The position numbers and the translations under genes were made by a program. The notes below the pieces were generated by a model. It searched no databases and was not told the origin of the DNA. It saw only the letters and a program-made list of their open reading frames with translations. Below, one piece after another: positions 13,698-24,396 of a stretch of 64,000 bases of DNA. The stretch comes from Xiphydria camelus (Eukaryota; Arthropoda; Insecta; Hymenoptera; Xiphydriidae), in contig OY783199.1 in the NCBI GenBank assembly GCA_963678675.1, positions 9,384,356 to 9,448,355 on the forward strand, written 5' to 3'. Numbering within the stretch: position 1 is the stretch's first letter; each line of letters opens with the position of its first letter.

Positions 13698-15637
13698 AAT
13701 TGAGGTTCCCGATGCAAGAACCGGTCGAGCGGTCGAAAACGCTTAAAAGTATTGTCCACTTCGGAAAAGTGGCTGATCGAAAAAAAGTTGAGAAATATAA
13801 AAATATAAAAATACGTACTTATAGAGGGCACAAATACGCATATTTTAGTGTAATTTTACTTTTCTAACTTTTGTGGTTTTTAAGAAAAAAATTAAAAACT
13901 ATTGAATTTCGATCACTCAAAATCGACGATTTTCAGTCTACTTTTAAAACATACATCGCCATATCTCGAAAAATTATGTACGAAACGTCACAATTTTTTT
14001 TTCTCGAACTTATTACACCCAAGCGATGCCAAAAAATTAACAAGCACCGCGAGAAAGATTCATTGTTTATAAATAATCACTGTATAATTATTTAACGAAA
14101 AAGTCGAAGTTTAAAAATTTTCGACCTGTGGGAAACATTTTTCTATTTATTCTTACGACAAAGTGTAAGCGAGAAAGTTGTAGATAGATGTTTTATGAAG
14201 TTTTCTACGAAAAATAGGGAAGATTTAGTGACATTTCACGGGTTTTACGATAGTTCATGTATAAAGCGTGCGATCCGCGTTCGCTCGATTCTCGCGCTCT
14301 GCGCTGCTGTTGCAACAGCGCTGGAATTCAATACCGTCTTGCCGGCAAAGCAAGACGACACATGTATTTTACATCGCCAAAAATAAATCATTTCAAATTT
14401 TGATTTGAATAATTTAGGTCTTGACGTCAATTTGTTTGTCAAATCGTGTCTCGCTTCTACAGCCGTGGGGGCGTGCGAAGACAAAGAAAACGTTGCACAT
14501 TTTTCTAACTGCGCGGCGTGCGTTTATCGGCAAGTCTCGACTTATTGAGACGTGAAAAGCAACTATTTCATAATATTAAAGGGAAAAACTTCTCATTCTC
14601 CTTTCGACGTTCAGTCGGATACGTTCGTTGGTTTTTATCTTCTGTAAAACAACCTAATTTTCCTAATCTGTTTTTACGTTATACAGTATTTTAAGTAATA
14701 ACATTATTCAGTTTTCACGAAATAAATGATAAGATAAAAATTTATCAACAACGCCTGATTTCATCTTGTAATACTACAAAACCCATAAACATATTGCCAA
14801 ATTATTTCGAAAATTCAATAGTACGAATATTATGTTATATCGACATTTTGTACAATATGTATCGTTCATATTATCAAAAAGATTTAATATTATGTCTAAA
14901 TACAATATTTATGCAAGCGCACCTAGATTATTCAAATCAAAATTTGAAATGATTTATTTTTGGCGATGTAAAATACATGTGTCGTCTTGCTTTGCCGGCA
15001 AGACGGTATTGAATTCCAGCGCTGTTGCAGCGCAGAGCGCGAGAATCGAGCGAACGCGGATCGCGCGTTTTATACATGAACTATCGTAAAACCCGTGAAA
15101 TGTCACTAAATCTTCCCTATTTTTCGTAGAAAACTTCATAAAACATCTATCTACAACTTTCTCGCTTACACTTTGTCGTAAGAATAAATAGAAAAATGTT
15201 TCCCACAGGTCGAAAATTTTGAAACTTCGACTTTTTCGTTAAATAATTATACAGTGATTATTTATAAACAATGAATCTTTCTCGCGGTGCTTGTTAATTT
15301 TTTTGGCATCGCTTGGGTGTAATAAGTTTGAGAAAAAAAAATTGTGACGTTTCGTACATAATTTTTCGAGATATGGCGATGTATGTTTTAAAAGTAGACT
15401 GAAAATCGTCGATTTTGAGTGATCGAAATTCAATAGTTTTTAATTTTTTTCTTAAAAACCACAAAAGTTAGAAAAGTAAAATTACACTAAAATATGCGTA
15501 TTTGTGCCCTCTATAAGTACGTATTTTTATATTTTTATATTTCTCAACTTTTTTTCCATCAGCCACTTTTCCGAAGTGGACAATACTTTTAAGCGTTTTC
15601 GACCGCTCGACCGGTTCTTGCATCGGGAGCCTCAATT
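13698..15637. repeat. Large inverted repeat with ~720 bp arms
   Basis: 13698-14418 and 14922-15637 are reverse complements of very high identity, around a ~500 bp unrelated spacer. The clearest difference is an extra GCTGTTG-type unit near 14303-14310 in the left arm. Frames of 60-85 codons appear in mirror pairs on the arms and are not genes. The arms contain a short GC-rich segment (CGAACGCGGATCGC). Neither target duplications nor transposon ends were identified. Confidence 0.9.
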
Positions 15638-15650
15638 ACCAAAATTAAAC

Positions 15651-15960
15651 GAGATATTAACGTTTTCAAAGACAAAACTTACGTATTCTGGTGCACACGC
15701 ACACATGCGCCTGACTCATTACGACCATATGAAAAATACCACAATTCAACGCATAAAAACTCTATTCTCCCGGTCCAATTTTCAGTCAAACGAAACGAGA
15801 TATTGACGTTTGCAAAAGCAGACCCTGTAGGTATAGATATTCGGACATGTATGTGCGCCCGCTCTCTCGATCCATCACGACTAAATGAAAAATGTTACCA
15901 TTTGACAGTAACAAATTCTTTTCTCCCAGTAGGATTTTCAAAAGAATAAAACCGGAAACT
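15651..15960. repeat. Two diverged tandem units, period ~146 bp
   Basis: GAGATATTAACGTTTTCAAAG at 15651 and GAGATATTGACGTTTGC at 15797 start two units that share a TTCTCCC block and a block of the form CATCACGACTAAATGAAAAA or TTACGACCATATGAAAAA. A further diverged relative is at about 27195-27320. Non-coding. Confidence 0.6.
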
Positions 15961-16019
15961 AATATAGTTCGGCTCTTATATACGAAGACAAAAATAATTA
16001 AGTTCAAATGACAAAACAA

Positions 16020-16140
16020 ATCTAGTTAAACACGTTCAGCTATTCCAACCAAAATACTAGTAAGTTGAACCAAATATTAAGTTATACCAACCAAATGTTT
16101 AGTTATTCTAATCAAAAAATGATCAGTTTAAGGGGTCTGT
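16020..16140. repeat. Second copy of the 11.9-12.2 kb repeat
   Basis: Shares the AACCAAAATACTAGTA and ATCAGTTTAA phrases with 12045-12165. The two copies bracket the 12.5-15.6 kb block, which may mean that block was inserted into an older repeat. Confidence 0.45.
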
Positions 16141-16262
16141 CCAGGTTTATTTAGAATCGAGTGTGATCGTCACGCACCACATGACAGAAATGCAAAGTTA
16201 ATCACGTGGGATTTAAATTGGCGCAAAAGCGTAGAGGAAGAATATCTATTATTACACTAGTA

Positions 16263-17100
16263 TACTGAGAGAAAAAAATGATATATTCAATTAAATCTGT
16301 GTTTACAGGTAGATGAATATAGAATTAGTTACTCCGACTAATAAATTTGGTTATAACGATTAACGGCTATTTGAAGGAAACAGGTTACAGTCAATTCGAG
16401 TCAATTTCACTGTTCGACAAAAGTAAAACTTTTTTGTATAAAATTCTGAAAGACAAAAATAAATAAAAATAGACATGTATCGATGTTTTTATGTACACGT
16501 CAAATAGTTATTTTCGTTATGAGGGCGTGAAGCGTCGTTTTTAACGAGTGTGAAGTTTGCCGCACGAGCGAAGCGAGTACAGCAATCACACTCGTTAAAA
16601 CGGCGCGAAACAACCGAATAACGAATTCTATTTTTTGTCACTAAATGTCAAATACGAGGTTGAAAATTTCACGCACTGCGCAGGTTATTTCATGCACTGC
16701 GCAACTTTTCACGAATTGGTGTGTGGAAGATGATTTCACATGCGTCGAGGACGCCCATGAAACCGAGTATTTAACACTGAGTGACAAAAATGTTTTTTTG
16801 TCGATATTTGAAGTGTTTAGTGTCGTTAGTGGTTCATTATTTTCTTCGAAATGTGGTATTCCGTTGTTTTCGGGTCTTTGAATCCCAATTCAAAGTGAAA
16901 AATTCAAAATTCATAATGGCGAATCCAATGTGGCGGCGAAAAGTTGAAAAGTCTTCAAATTGTCATGAAATTTTCTGCTTGCGAATTTTGAAGTCGCTGA
17001 ATCCGAATCCGCGATCAAAAATTCAAGATTTAAAATGGCAAATGTGATAGTCGGCCATATTGGATCCGCTATTTTGAATTTCATATTTTTGATCGCAAAT
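16263..17100 (+). mobile_element. Repeat W, copy 1
   Basis: Begins ACTGAGAGAAAAAAATG and matches the region 25240-26125 in reverse complement, including TTCACTGTTCGACAAAAGTA, a TTCATTATTTTCTTCGAAATG-type block, and phrases like AATGGCGAATCCAATGTGGC. It is interrupted by the hairpin module at 16536-16601. Open frames are short and differ between copies, so I do not call a gene. Confidence 0.65.
16536..16601. repeat. GAGTGTGA hairpin module, copy 1
   Basis: GAGTGTGAAGTTTGC, then CGAGCGAAGCGAG, then GCAATCACACTC. The outer stem here is TTTTAAC against GTTAAAA. The same core occurs, inverted, at 36671-36730 and 37608-37668 with a different outer stem. Confidence 0.75.
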
Positions 17101-17170
17101 TCGGGATCAGCAGCCTTAAGGTAGTACCTCCACGAGATCGTTGAATTAAGAAATGCTTGAAATTTGACAT

Positions 17171-17330
17171 ATATCGATACCTTACTTTGAAAACCTCGTA
17201 AGTGCAATTTTTGACAAAAATGCCATTTATAGCTTACTTTGTTAAGGTTTAAGATCTGAACACAGTAAGCTATAAATGGCATTTTTGTCAAAAATTGCAC
17301 TTACGAGGTTTTCAAAGTAAGGTATCGATA
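17171..17330. repeat. Near-perfect hairpin, ~66 bp arms
   Basis: 17171-17237 pairs with 17265-17330 almost without mismatch, around a ~27 bp loop. The stem begins ATATCGATACC. The size is in the range of long-stem precursor RNAs, but a short palindromic MITE is equally possible. Confidence 0.8.
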
Positions 17331-17632
17331 TGTTATTTAATGCATTATTCAAACATCTGTGTAATTTAAATAAGTTTGACCACCCCAAACCGGAGATATT
17401 TACACTTGAAGGTAGCTTGATTTACACGTAACAAATACGTTATGATGACCAAAACAGTACGTCATTAATTTTACCGTCAAAACTAAAATTAAGAAGTTGA
17501 TAAAAAACGAGGATAAGGTAGAGTAGGATATCACGAATAATGTGAAAAAAAATGAGAATGATTCATCATCTAGTTTCCAAGATATAACCATGAGAAGTCT
17601 CACAATTTTGGTCGTATAGCATATCCCCCCAC
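17331..17632. other. No gene recognised
   Basis: AT-rich sequence with one short frame and no motif. Confidence 0.45.
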
Positions 17633-18520
17633 AAAAACAGATTCTCTGTAAAAAAAGACGGCATGTTCATTCAGTGCAACAAAAATTGATACGTAAAATA
17701 CTCTCCAAAAAAGATTTGAAATCAATTAAGATCGCCATGTTCAAGATTTATATATAAAAAGTAAAAGGCATCATTTGAAAGGGAAATTATTGTAAATCAA
17801 GTGACTACAAAATTCGACTAAAAAAATTTATAAAAAAATTTAATAAAAAAGAACTTGCCGCGTTTAAGTTTTCATATTTTGTCCACTATACCGAATAATT
17901 GGTAGTGCTTGGACGGTGCTAGAGTGATTCATAAATTGCACTGCCGAAGTCAAATTCAGAGAAATTCAGAAGGCCCCCGCCTGATCGGTTTCTCGTGCGA
18001 CATTCGGTATACTGGTGGTATCATATAAGTGTATGAATTTATTCAAAATCATAAGTGCATAAACATCGAGTATAATTCTGTCTGAATTTTTTATTTTGAA
18101 AGAAAAAACGCGGCAAGTTCTTTTTTATTAAAATTAAAAAAAAAATTTTTTAGTCGAATTTTGTAGTCACTTGATTTACAATAATTTCCCTTTCAAATGA
18201 TGCCTTTTACTTTTTATATATAAATCTTGAACATGGCGATCTTAATTGATTTCAAATCTTTTTTGGAGAGTATTTTACGTATCAATTTTTGTTGGCACTG
18301 AATGAACATGCCGCCTTTTTTTTTACAGAGAATCTGTTTTTGTGGGGGGATTTCACTACTTTTTGGAATTTATTCATGAGGAGAATACGTATACATGTAG
18401 GAGAATAGCTTTTTATTACCACAAAATTAAAGTCTCACATTTTATACCGATATGAGCTAATTAATTATAACCACGTTACTTTTGATTTATTCTCGTGATA
18501 TTTTGAAAGGGATTTATAGA
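17633..18520. mobile_element. Y palindrome, copy 2, with flank
   Basis: The arms 17633-17865 and 18105-18350 mirror each other and match 4190-4745. The loop holds a ~140 bp stretch (about 17870-18010) not present in copy 1. The downstream flank 18360-18520 matches 4018-4180 in reverse and 58740-58860 directly. Non-coding. Confidence 0.75.
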
Positions 18521-18715
18521 CTAGAGAGCCCTTATATTTTTCACTTTGTCTGTTAGACATCTAGATTTCAACCATGTTTATAACAAATATAGATGTCATT
18601 TTTTAGACATATAGAAATCTTGTAGATATCTGACAGATTTACGTATCAATTTTTGTTGGCACTGAATGAACATGCCGCCTTTTTTTACAGAGAATCTGTT
18701 TTTGAGGATACGTCT
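18521..18715. repeat. Micro-duplicated Y end
   Basis: 18645-18710 repeats the phrase of 18275-18345 (CGTATCAATTTTTGTTGGCA, then GAACATGCCGCC, then ACAGAGAATCTGTTTTTG). The stretch between contains diverged GACATCTAGATT- and GACATATAGAA-type repeats. Confidence 0.6.
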
Positions 18716-20040
18716 TTACAAGTAATTTTTCTGATATTCTTGCGATATTTTGCAATATTTTTGAACACTACCCTATGTTAGAAATATATCTTTCTCGATA
18801 AATTCACAAAGTTGCAAAACGTTATAGAATCATTTTGGAATCATTACATTGAAAGATACAGCTCGATAAGACAGCTCGATAAGATTATACTTGTCAGAGC
18901 TGAATTATATATGTGATTTCTGTAATTATTTTAGAAAGACCTGAAAGAATACGAGAGCAGTGGAACATCCTCTCCTAGAGAGAATAAGACTATAAGAAAT
19001 AGAAAAGAATTTTCATCCTTTTAAAATGAAGTACATACATGCACCGGAGATGACAGATCCAGCTCGACGAATGAACTATTCCGACTGGTTTTTGGAACGG
19101 CAAGTGGACGATCCCTCGTTCGTCAGAAGATTTTGTTCACAGATGAATCGAAATTCTACAACGAAGGATTAGTGAATAATCACAACGCCCACTATTGGTC
19201 CGTGAGAAATCCTCACTGGGTAGAAGAAGTCGAAGGCGATGGAGTGGAGGCGATGAACTAAAAATAAAATAAAATTTAGTATATAAATCGAAACTTGTAG
19301 CAGGAAGGCAGAGGGCAAGCACCGATGAGAAAAAAATAGAAATAAAGTATTATAGTTACCCCGATATTGTAGTTACTCCGATGTTTTTGTTCTTCTCCCA
19401 CGACTTGGATTCTCCAATATGTAGAAAGATTAATTCCGCTTAGTCCTCAAAGAGTTCGTTCCGTCCTCATATGCAATGCTGAAAGAAAAAAAGAAGTGAC
19501 CACAAAGATATGTATTCTTTATAGGTCATCAAAATGAGGTTAAATGAAGTAATTCAGAAATTAACTTATCTGATTGCATTTCGACTCCTTTTCTGTTGTC
19601 TATGTTCGATGAATGACTACAGAAAAATAGCACGGCTTCTATTTATTAATAATAAAAACACAAACAGCTGTCACATTTTTCGGAGCACCCATCACCTACA
19701 ATAAAAGTTAGCCGATGTTTTTCAAATTGATACGTCTCTTTGGTTTGAGTCCGGGCTATCGGGGTTTGAGTCCGGGCTAACGGATTTACCATTAAATTAC
19801 AGGAATCGTCGGTATCTCCTAAGCGCCGAGCGATATACAACCCATTTGCTGGCGTGTATAGTGCGACTGACCCTGTATGTATGTTGTTACATATATTGAC
19901 TCGAGACGTTGGAATAGTTTTAAGAAATCCTTTTGCATGCACAGCTGAAATTTCGCCCTTACTCGTAAATAAATTTCCAGCACAACATCGATATTTCGCT
20001 GCACTTGTGTTCTTCTGGGACTACCTAAAATGATTATAAA
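18716..20040 (+). mobile_element. Decayed Tc/mariner-type transposon, copy 1
   Basis: The 5' part (18716-18937) matches 20790-21000. It is followed by a possible splice acceptor (TTATTTTAG) and a transposase remnant, then a non-coding tail related to 23460-23700. The order (untranslated 5' arm, acceptor, transposase) is the same as in copy 2 downstream. Terminal repeats were not delimited. Confidence 0.6.
19014..19261 (+). pseudogene. Transposase fragment (Tc/mariner superfamily, DDE domain)
   Basis: The frame reads HPFKMKYIHAPEMTDPARR, then DWFLERQVDDPSF. After a one-base frameshift near 19130 it continues LFTDESKFYNEG, then NNHNAHYWSVRNPHW, ending at a stop at 19259-19261. LFTDES holds an expected catalytic aspartate of the DDE/D fold, and the YWS..NPHW block is typical of the insect Tc/mariner-type transposases found in many copies in Hymenoptera. 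Such proteins cut and paste their own element in the nucleus. Both the N-terminal DNA-binding part and the rest of the catalytic domain are missing, so the copy is dead. The family assignment is from remembered motif patterns; no search was run. Confidence 0.75.
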
Positions 20041-21000
20041 AACCCTATATATAATTCAGCCCTAACAAGAACAATCTTATCGAGCTGTACCTTATCGAGG
20101 AGATCTTTCGACTTGATTCCGAAATATTTCTATGATGTTTTCCAACATTCGCGAATTTATCGATAAATATATATTTCTAACATACGGTAATGTTCACGAA
20201 TATTGTAAAATATTGTAGGAATGTTACAGAAATGTTACCTGCAAAAACGTGTTTTGTGGGGTATAAATGATGATATTTTGTAATTTCCATCGCTACACTA
20301 GAGGCGAAGAAGAGATGAAATAGAAGTGCGAGGTACATGTACACTTCACGTTTGACAGGTCGGTCTATCAATTGGAACTTGTGATAGTATGTATAATACG
20401 AAAAAGGAAATATATCGATAAAGAGAGAAAAAATAAATAAAGTAGTTACTCCATTATTGTAATCCGATTCCATTGTATCCCTTATTTTTCTGCCACGACT
20501 TTAATTGCTGATAGCGAAGAAAAATCAAATTTATTGGTTGATCCATCCACTATCAACAATAAAAGTCGTGGCAGAAAAATAAGGAATATAATGGAATTGG
20601 ATTACAATAATAGAGTAACTACTTTATTTATTTATTTTTATCGATATAAGTTTTTCCTCTTTCGTATTATACAATCACAAGTTTAAATTTATATACCGAC
20701 CTATCAAACGTGAAGTGTACATGTACCTCACTTCTCTTTCATCTCTTCTTCGCCTCTGGTGTAACGATGGATTACAAAATATCACCATTTGCACCCCACA
20801 AAGCACGTTCTTGCAAGTAACTTTTCTGTAACATTCCTGCGATATTTTACAATATTCGTGAACACTACCGTATGTTAGAAATATATACTTCTCGATAAAA
20901 ACGTTTCGGAATCATTATGTCGAAAAATCTCCCCGATAAGGTATAGTCCGATAAGATTGTACTTGTTCGGGCTGAATTATATAGGGTTTTTATAATTATT
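20041..21000. repeat. Palindrome of transposon arms, ~450 bp each
   Basis: 20041-20510 is the reverse complement of 20548-21000, with a ~37 bp centre. Phrases such as AAAGTCGTGGCAGAAAAATA and GGCTGAATTATATAGGG appear on both arms. The right arm matches the 5' part of the transposon at 18716-18937. It looks like two copies of the same transposon end joined head to head. Confidence 0.8.
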
Positions 21001-21012
21001 GATGTGTAAACA

Positions 21013-22267
21013 TCTATGCTATCGCTCTACGGTGGGACCTTCCTGGGAAATCGAGCGTCAGACGTAAGCCGTGTACATGTGACTGCGTCAGTGTGTGGCG
21101 CTACTGTGCATACTATTCGCGCAAGCTGGATTATCTCAACGGGAAAACATTTTAGAGAAAAATGTTTAATACAAAACTTTAAGGATTTTCCCGTGGCTAC
21201 CCAGTGGTCGTATTGGATTTGACCTTGACCGTGACCTTTAAGGTAATATCAAATGCCTTCCTAAACCGTTCATCCGATTGCGATGAAACTTTGGGGAATG
21301 GTTGGACGCATGCCCGCGAAGGTTTCTGAGTTAGTAAATCTTATACAGGGTGTTCAAAAAGTACCGGTACTGATGATTATTATGCCTTCCTAAACCGTTC
21401 ATCCGATTGCGATGAAAAGTTGGGGAATGGTTGGACGCATGCCCGCGAAGGTTTCTGAGTTAGTAAATCTTATACAGGGTGTTCAAAAAGTACCGGTACG
21501 GATGATTATTATGCCTTCCTAAACCGTTCATCCGATTGCGACGAAAATTTGGGGAACAGTTGGACGCATATCCGCGAAGGTTTGAGTTAGTAAATCTTAT
21601 ACAGGGTGTTCAAAAAGTACCGGTACGGATGATTATTATGCCTTCCTAAACCGTTCATCCGATTGCGATGAAACTTTGGGGAATGGTTGGACGCATGCCC
21701 GCGAAGGTTTCTGAGTTAGTAAATCTTATAAAAGGTGTTCAAAAAGTACCGGTACTGATGATTATTATGCCTTCCTAAACCGTTCATCCGATTGCGATGA
21801 AAAGTTGGGAAATGGTTGGACGCATGCCCGCGAAGGTTTCTGAGTTAGTAAATCTTATACAGGGTGTTCAAAAAGTACCGGTACGGATGATTATTATGCC
21901 TTCCTAAACCGTTCATCCGATTGCGATGAAAATTTGGGGAACATTTGGACGCATATCCGCGAAGGTTTCTGAGTTAGTAAATCTTTTACATGGTGTTCAA
22001 AAAGTCGAACTATACTTGACCTAAATTTGACCTCCGCTGACAATAAAGGTAACATGAAAAAAATGGTCAAGGACACATTTGAACGTGAAAAAAATTAATT
22101 TGACCTTGATATAACCTTGAAGGTCATGGTCAAGGTCAAATCCAATATGACCATTGCGTAGCCCGGGAAAAATACTAAAAGTTTTGTATTAAAAATGTAT
22201 TTAAACAATGGTGGACGGACAAAATCAATCCACAATCTACCCGTGCGAAACCGGGACGGGCTGCTAG
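21013..22267 (+). mobile_element. Helitron-like non-autonomous element
   Basis: The 3' end has the small stem CCCGT..ACGGG followed by CTGCTAG and a T, fitting the Helitron rule of a hairpin about 10 bp before CTRR and insertion between A and T. The proposed 5' end is ATCTATGC at 21013, less certain. Most of the interior is a tandem array, flanked by inverted GACCTTGACC-type blocks at 21220 and 22118. No Rep/helicase frame is present. Confidence 0.6.
21253..22000 (+). repeat. Six-unit tandem array, 129 bp period, trimer higher order
   Basis: Units start with ATGCCTTCCTAAACCG at 21253, 21382, 21511, 21638, 21767 and 21896. Unit 3 is 2 bp short. Units 1-3 differ at fixed sites (ACTTTGGGGAATGG, AAGTTGGGGAATGG and AATTTGGGGAACA), and units 4-6 repeat those variants in the same order. 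The array therefore grew by duplicating a ~385 bp trimer. Each unit ends with ACAGGGTGTTCAAAAAGTAC. Confidence 0.95.
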
Positions 22268-22439
22268 TAAGTTATAAATCTAATATAATAATAATAAATA
22301 ATTTATTATAGAAAAAATTAAACTTCTTTATGACGAACTACGACGTCATATTCCCCAATTAAACTCGGACCGCAGATAATTGTAAGATGTTTACACATCC
22401 TCCGTGAATACAACGGCACTCACATCTTTTTTTTTTTAG

Positions 22440-22737
22440 GAAGTTCCAGAAGAATATAGATCCAGCAAAATATCGATGCTCTCTGCTAGAAAGAGTAAGG
22501 AATAACCCTCGAACGAATATTCAGGCTATGGCAAGAAAGGTTAGAATCAGAGGTTAGCAAGTCTACGGGGTTCGGAGGAAATTAAAGGATATTCATCCAT
22601 TTAAAGTGACGTACGTCCATGCACTCGAGACAGCAGGTCCAGGTCGCCGAATGAACCAAAGCAGCAGGTTCTTGGAACAACAAGACGATGATCCTTCGTT
22701 CGAAAGAAACCCCCTCGAGTTCGCATACGATCTGTAA
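22440..22737 (+). pseudogene. Transposase fragment, copy 2 (N-terminal part)
   Basis: After a poly-T stretch and AG (22428-22439) the frame reads NIDPAKYRCSLLERVRNNP, then RTNIQAMARKVRIRG, an in-frame TAG, then QVYGVRRKLKDIHPFK, then HALETAGPGRRMN, and ends after FERNPLEFAYDL at a stop at 22735-22737. The first blocks look like the helix-turn-helix DNA-binding part of a Tc/mariner-type transposase; HPFK onward overlaps the fragment at 19014. It lacks the DDE catalytic residues. The poly-T and AG suggest that the parent had an intron in its 5' region. Dead copy: one internal stop and truncation. Confidence 0.75.
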
Positions 22738-23140
22738 CAAATTGTAAATAACACAAACAATTTAAAATATACTGAACTAACTAAACGTAGAAACTAAGAT
22801 TATATTAATCTAAGTTAACCAATTCTAATAATGACAGAATTATAAGAAAAATGATATATTTCCTCTTTCGTATTATACTACCAATTTATATACCGACCTG
22901 TCAAATGCAATGAATGCAACTGGTTCTTGTTCGAACAACAAGTGGATGATCCCTCGTTGGAAAGAAACCTCCTCGGGTTCACAAACGATCTGTAACAAAT
23001 TGTAAATTATACAATTATATGCAGCATTTCACTTTTAAAATATACCGAACTTACTCGAGCGTAGAAATTAAAAAACTATATCTGAGTTAATCAATTCTAT
23101 TCTAATAATGACAGAATTATTAAAAATGATATATTTCCTC
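22669..23140 (+). repeat. Direct duplication, ~255 bp period
   Basis: 22669-22890 is repeated at 22925-23140 with moderate divergence. Both copies hold the end of the transposase frame (FLEQQDDDPSFERN and FEQQVDDPSLERN), the same stop, and the tail phrase ATGATATATTTCCTCTT. It arose by local tandem duplication of the transposon's 3' half. Confidence 0.75.
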
Positions 23141-23194
23141 TTCCGTATTATATTACGTTATTCAGCACTTATCTGCCTAATCGGTATCAGTAAT

Positions 23195-23840
23195 TCCTCA
23201 TTGACCGTCGTTACACCGGAGACGAAGAAGAGATGAAATAGAAGTGAGGTACGTGTACACTTCAGGTTTGACAGGTCGGTGTGTAAATTGGAACTTGTGA
23301 TAATACGAAAGAGGAAATATACCGATAGAGAAAAATAGTGATAAAGTAATTACTTGATTATTGTGATCCAATTCCATTTCATCTATTCTGCCACGGCTTG
23401 TATTGATGACTGATTGTGAGAAGAAAAACCTTCGATTTTTCCAGTGCTCGCATGACCCTGAAAACAAAAAATAGAACGAACACAAAGATATTGTCCTTCC
23501 ATTGTGTGAAAGTGAGGTTAAACCTGTCAGATGGCAATTAAACTTATCTGATGGCAATTCTTCTTAGACCGTCTCCTTTCCTGCTCCTTTCTTGATGCAC
23601 AGGCAACTAGAGAAGAATACCACTGCATCCGTTCACTATCTCGATATTCGAAAAAAATACAAACGATTATTAAACTATACGGAGCGTTTGTCACATTCAC
23701 CACTATTGAGATTCACTACTCCGATTACACTGAATTTTTACTTTTTATTAACAAGCGCGTCCGAGGATCGAAAAAATGCGAGGGAAATCGTTTCGCGAAT
23801 GGAAATATTAATTGTAAAAAACAACTAAACATTCAAGGAA
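23195..23840. mobile_element. Tail fragment of the same Tc-type transposon
   Basis: 23200-23440 matches 20285-20510 (GAGACGAAGAAGAGATGAAA, TTTGACAGGTCGGT, CCACGGCTTG or CCACGACTTT). 23455-23700 is a diverged relative of 19480-19660. No protein remains. Confidence 0.6.
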
Positions 23841-23844
23841 TATA

Positions 23845-24312
23845 TTCTCTCACACACTCTCACATGCATTTGATGGTGTATGCGTGTGGCCGCATCTGTG
23901 TACACATTTCCGATCATGGCCGACTATCCCCGAAGGTAGGCGGAATTTTTGTGACATTTTTACATATATATATCGCGGCCGAGAAAAGAAATCCTCGACT
24001 TTGAGGCACAAGGGGCGTGGCTTCGCATTTCTAAGGAAAAATCTCTGTTAATATGTAACTTACAACATTTACTCTGGTCTCTATCGATAGAGAATAGTCG
24101 ATTTATATGGCGTAACTAAGCATAATTTTGGTTATAACCGTATATTTATTGAGAAAATTCGATGTTAAAATTGAGGGGTGAAGGGGGGGCAGACATTTTT
24201 CCTGAAAAGATACACGGGTGCTCGCGGCGACAGCGCTGGCGGCGTCGTTCTGACGACTTGAATGAACATGCCGCGAGACACTACCGTGTCTCTTGATTAT
24301 CTGCAAGGCCTG
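23845..24312 (+). mobile_element. Module X, copy 2 (partial)
   Basis: Matches 59395-59840 in the same orientation and 1615-2215 inverted. It keeps GGGGCGTGGCTTCGC, GAGAAAATTCGATGTTAAAA and the end TGCCGCGAGACACTACCGTG. Modules Z and Y are absent here, so it is a truncated or solo copy. Confidence 0.75.
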
Positions 24313-24396
24313 CAAGCGAACGAGTGCGTGGAGGGGAAACGGGACAGCGAGCCACGTCGTCGTTGACACGCACACAGAAGAATGCGTCGTCTGTTA

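Larger units (their letters stand above)
21001..22399. mobile_element. Nested insertion with GATGTGTAAACATCT ends
   Basis: A perfect 15 bp inverted repeat, GATGTGTAAACATCT at 21001-21015 and its complement at 22385-22399, splits the second Tc-type copy between its 5' arm and its splice acceptor. Copy 1 shows the uninterrupted join near 18925. A Helitron-like element appears to have landed inside. No target duplication was found. Confidence 0.55.

Noticed and set aside
14195..15139. Paired frames on opposite strands with identical proteins
   Set aside because: Same explanation: arms of the 13.7-15.6 kb inverted repeat.
19741..19840. tRNA-like GGTTTGAGTCCGGGCTA
   Set aside because: The phrase is a local 24 bp duplication; no acceptor stem, anticodon arm or D arm could be folded around it.
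21253..22000. Possible CRISPR array
   Set aside because: Units are 129 bp, with no short repeat/unique spacer pattern, and the setting is eukaryotic. It is a simple tandem array.
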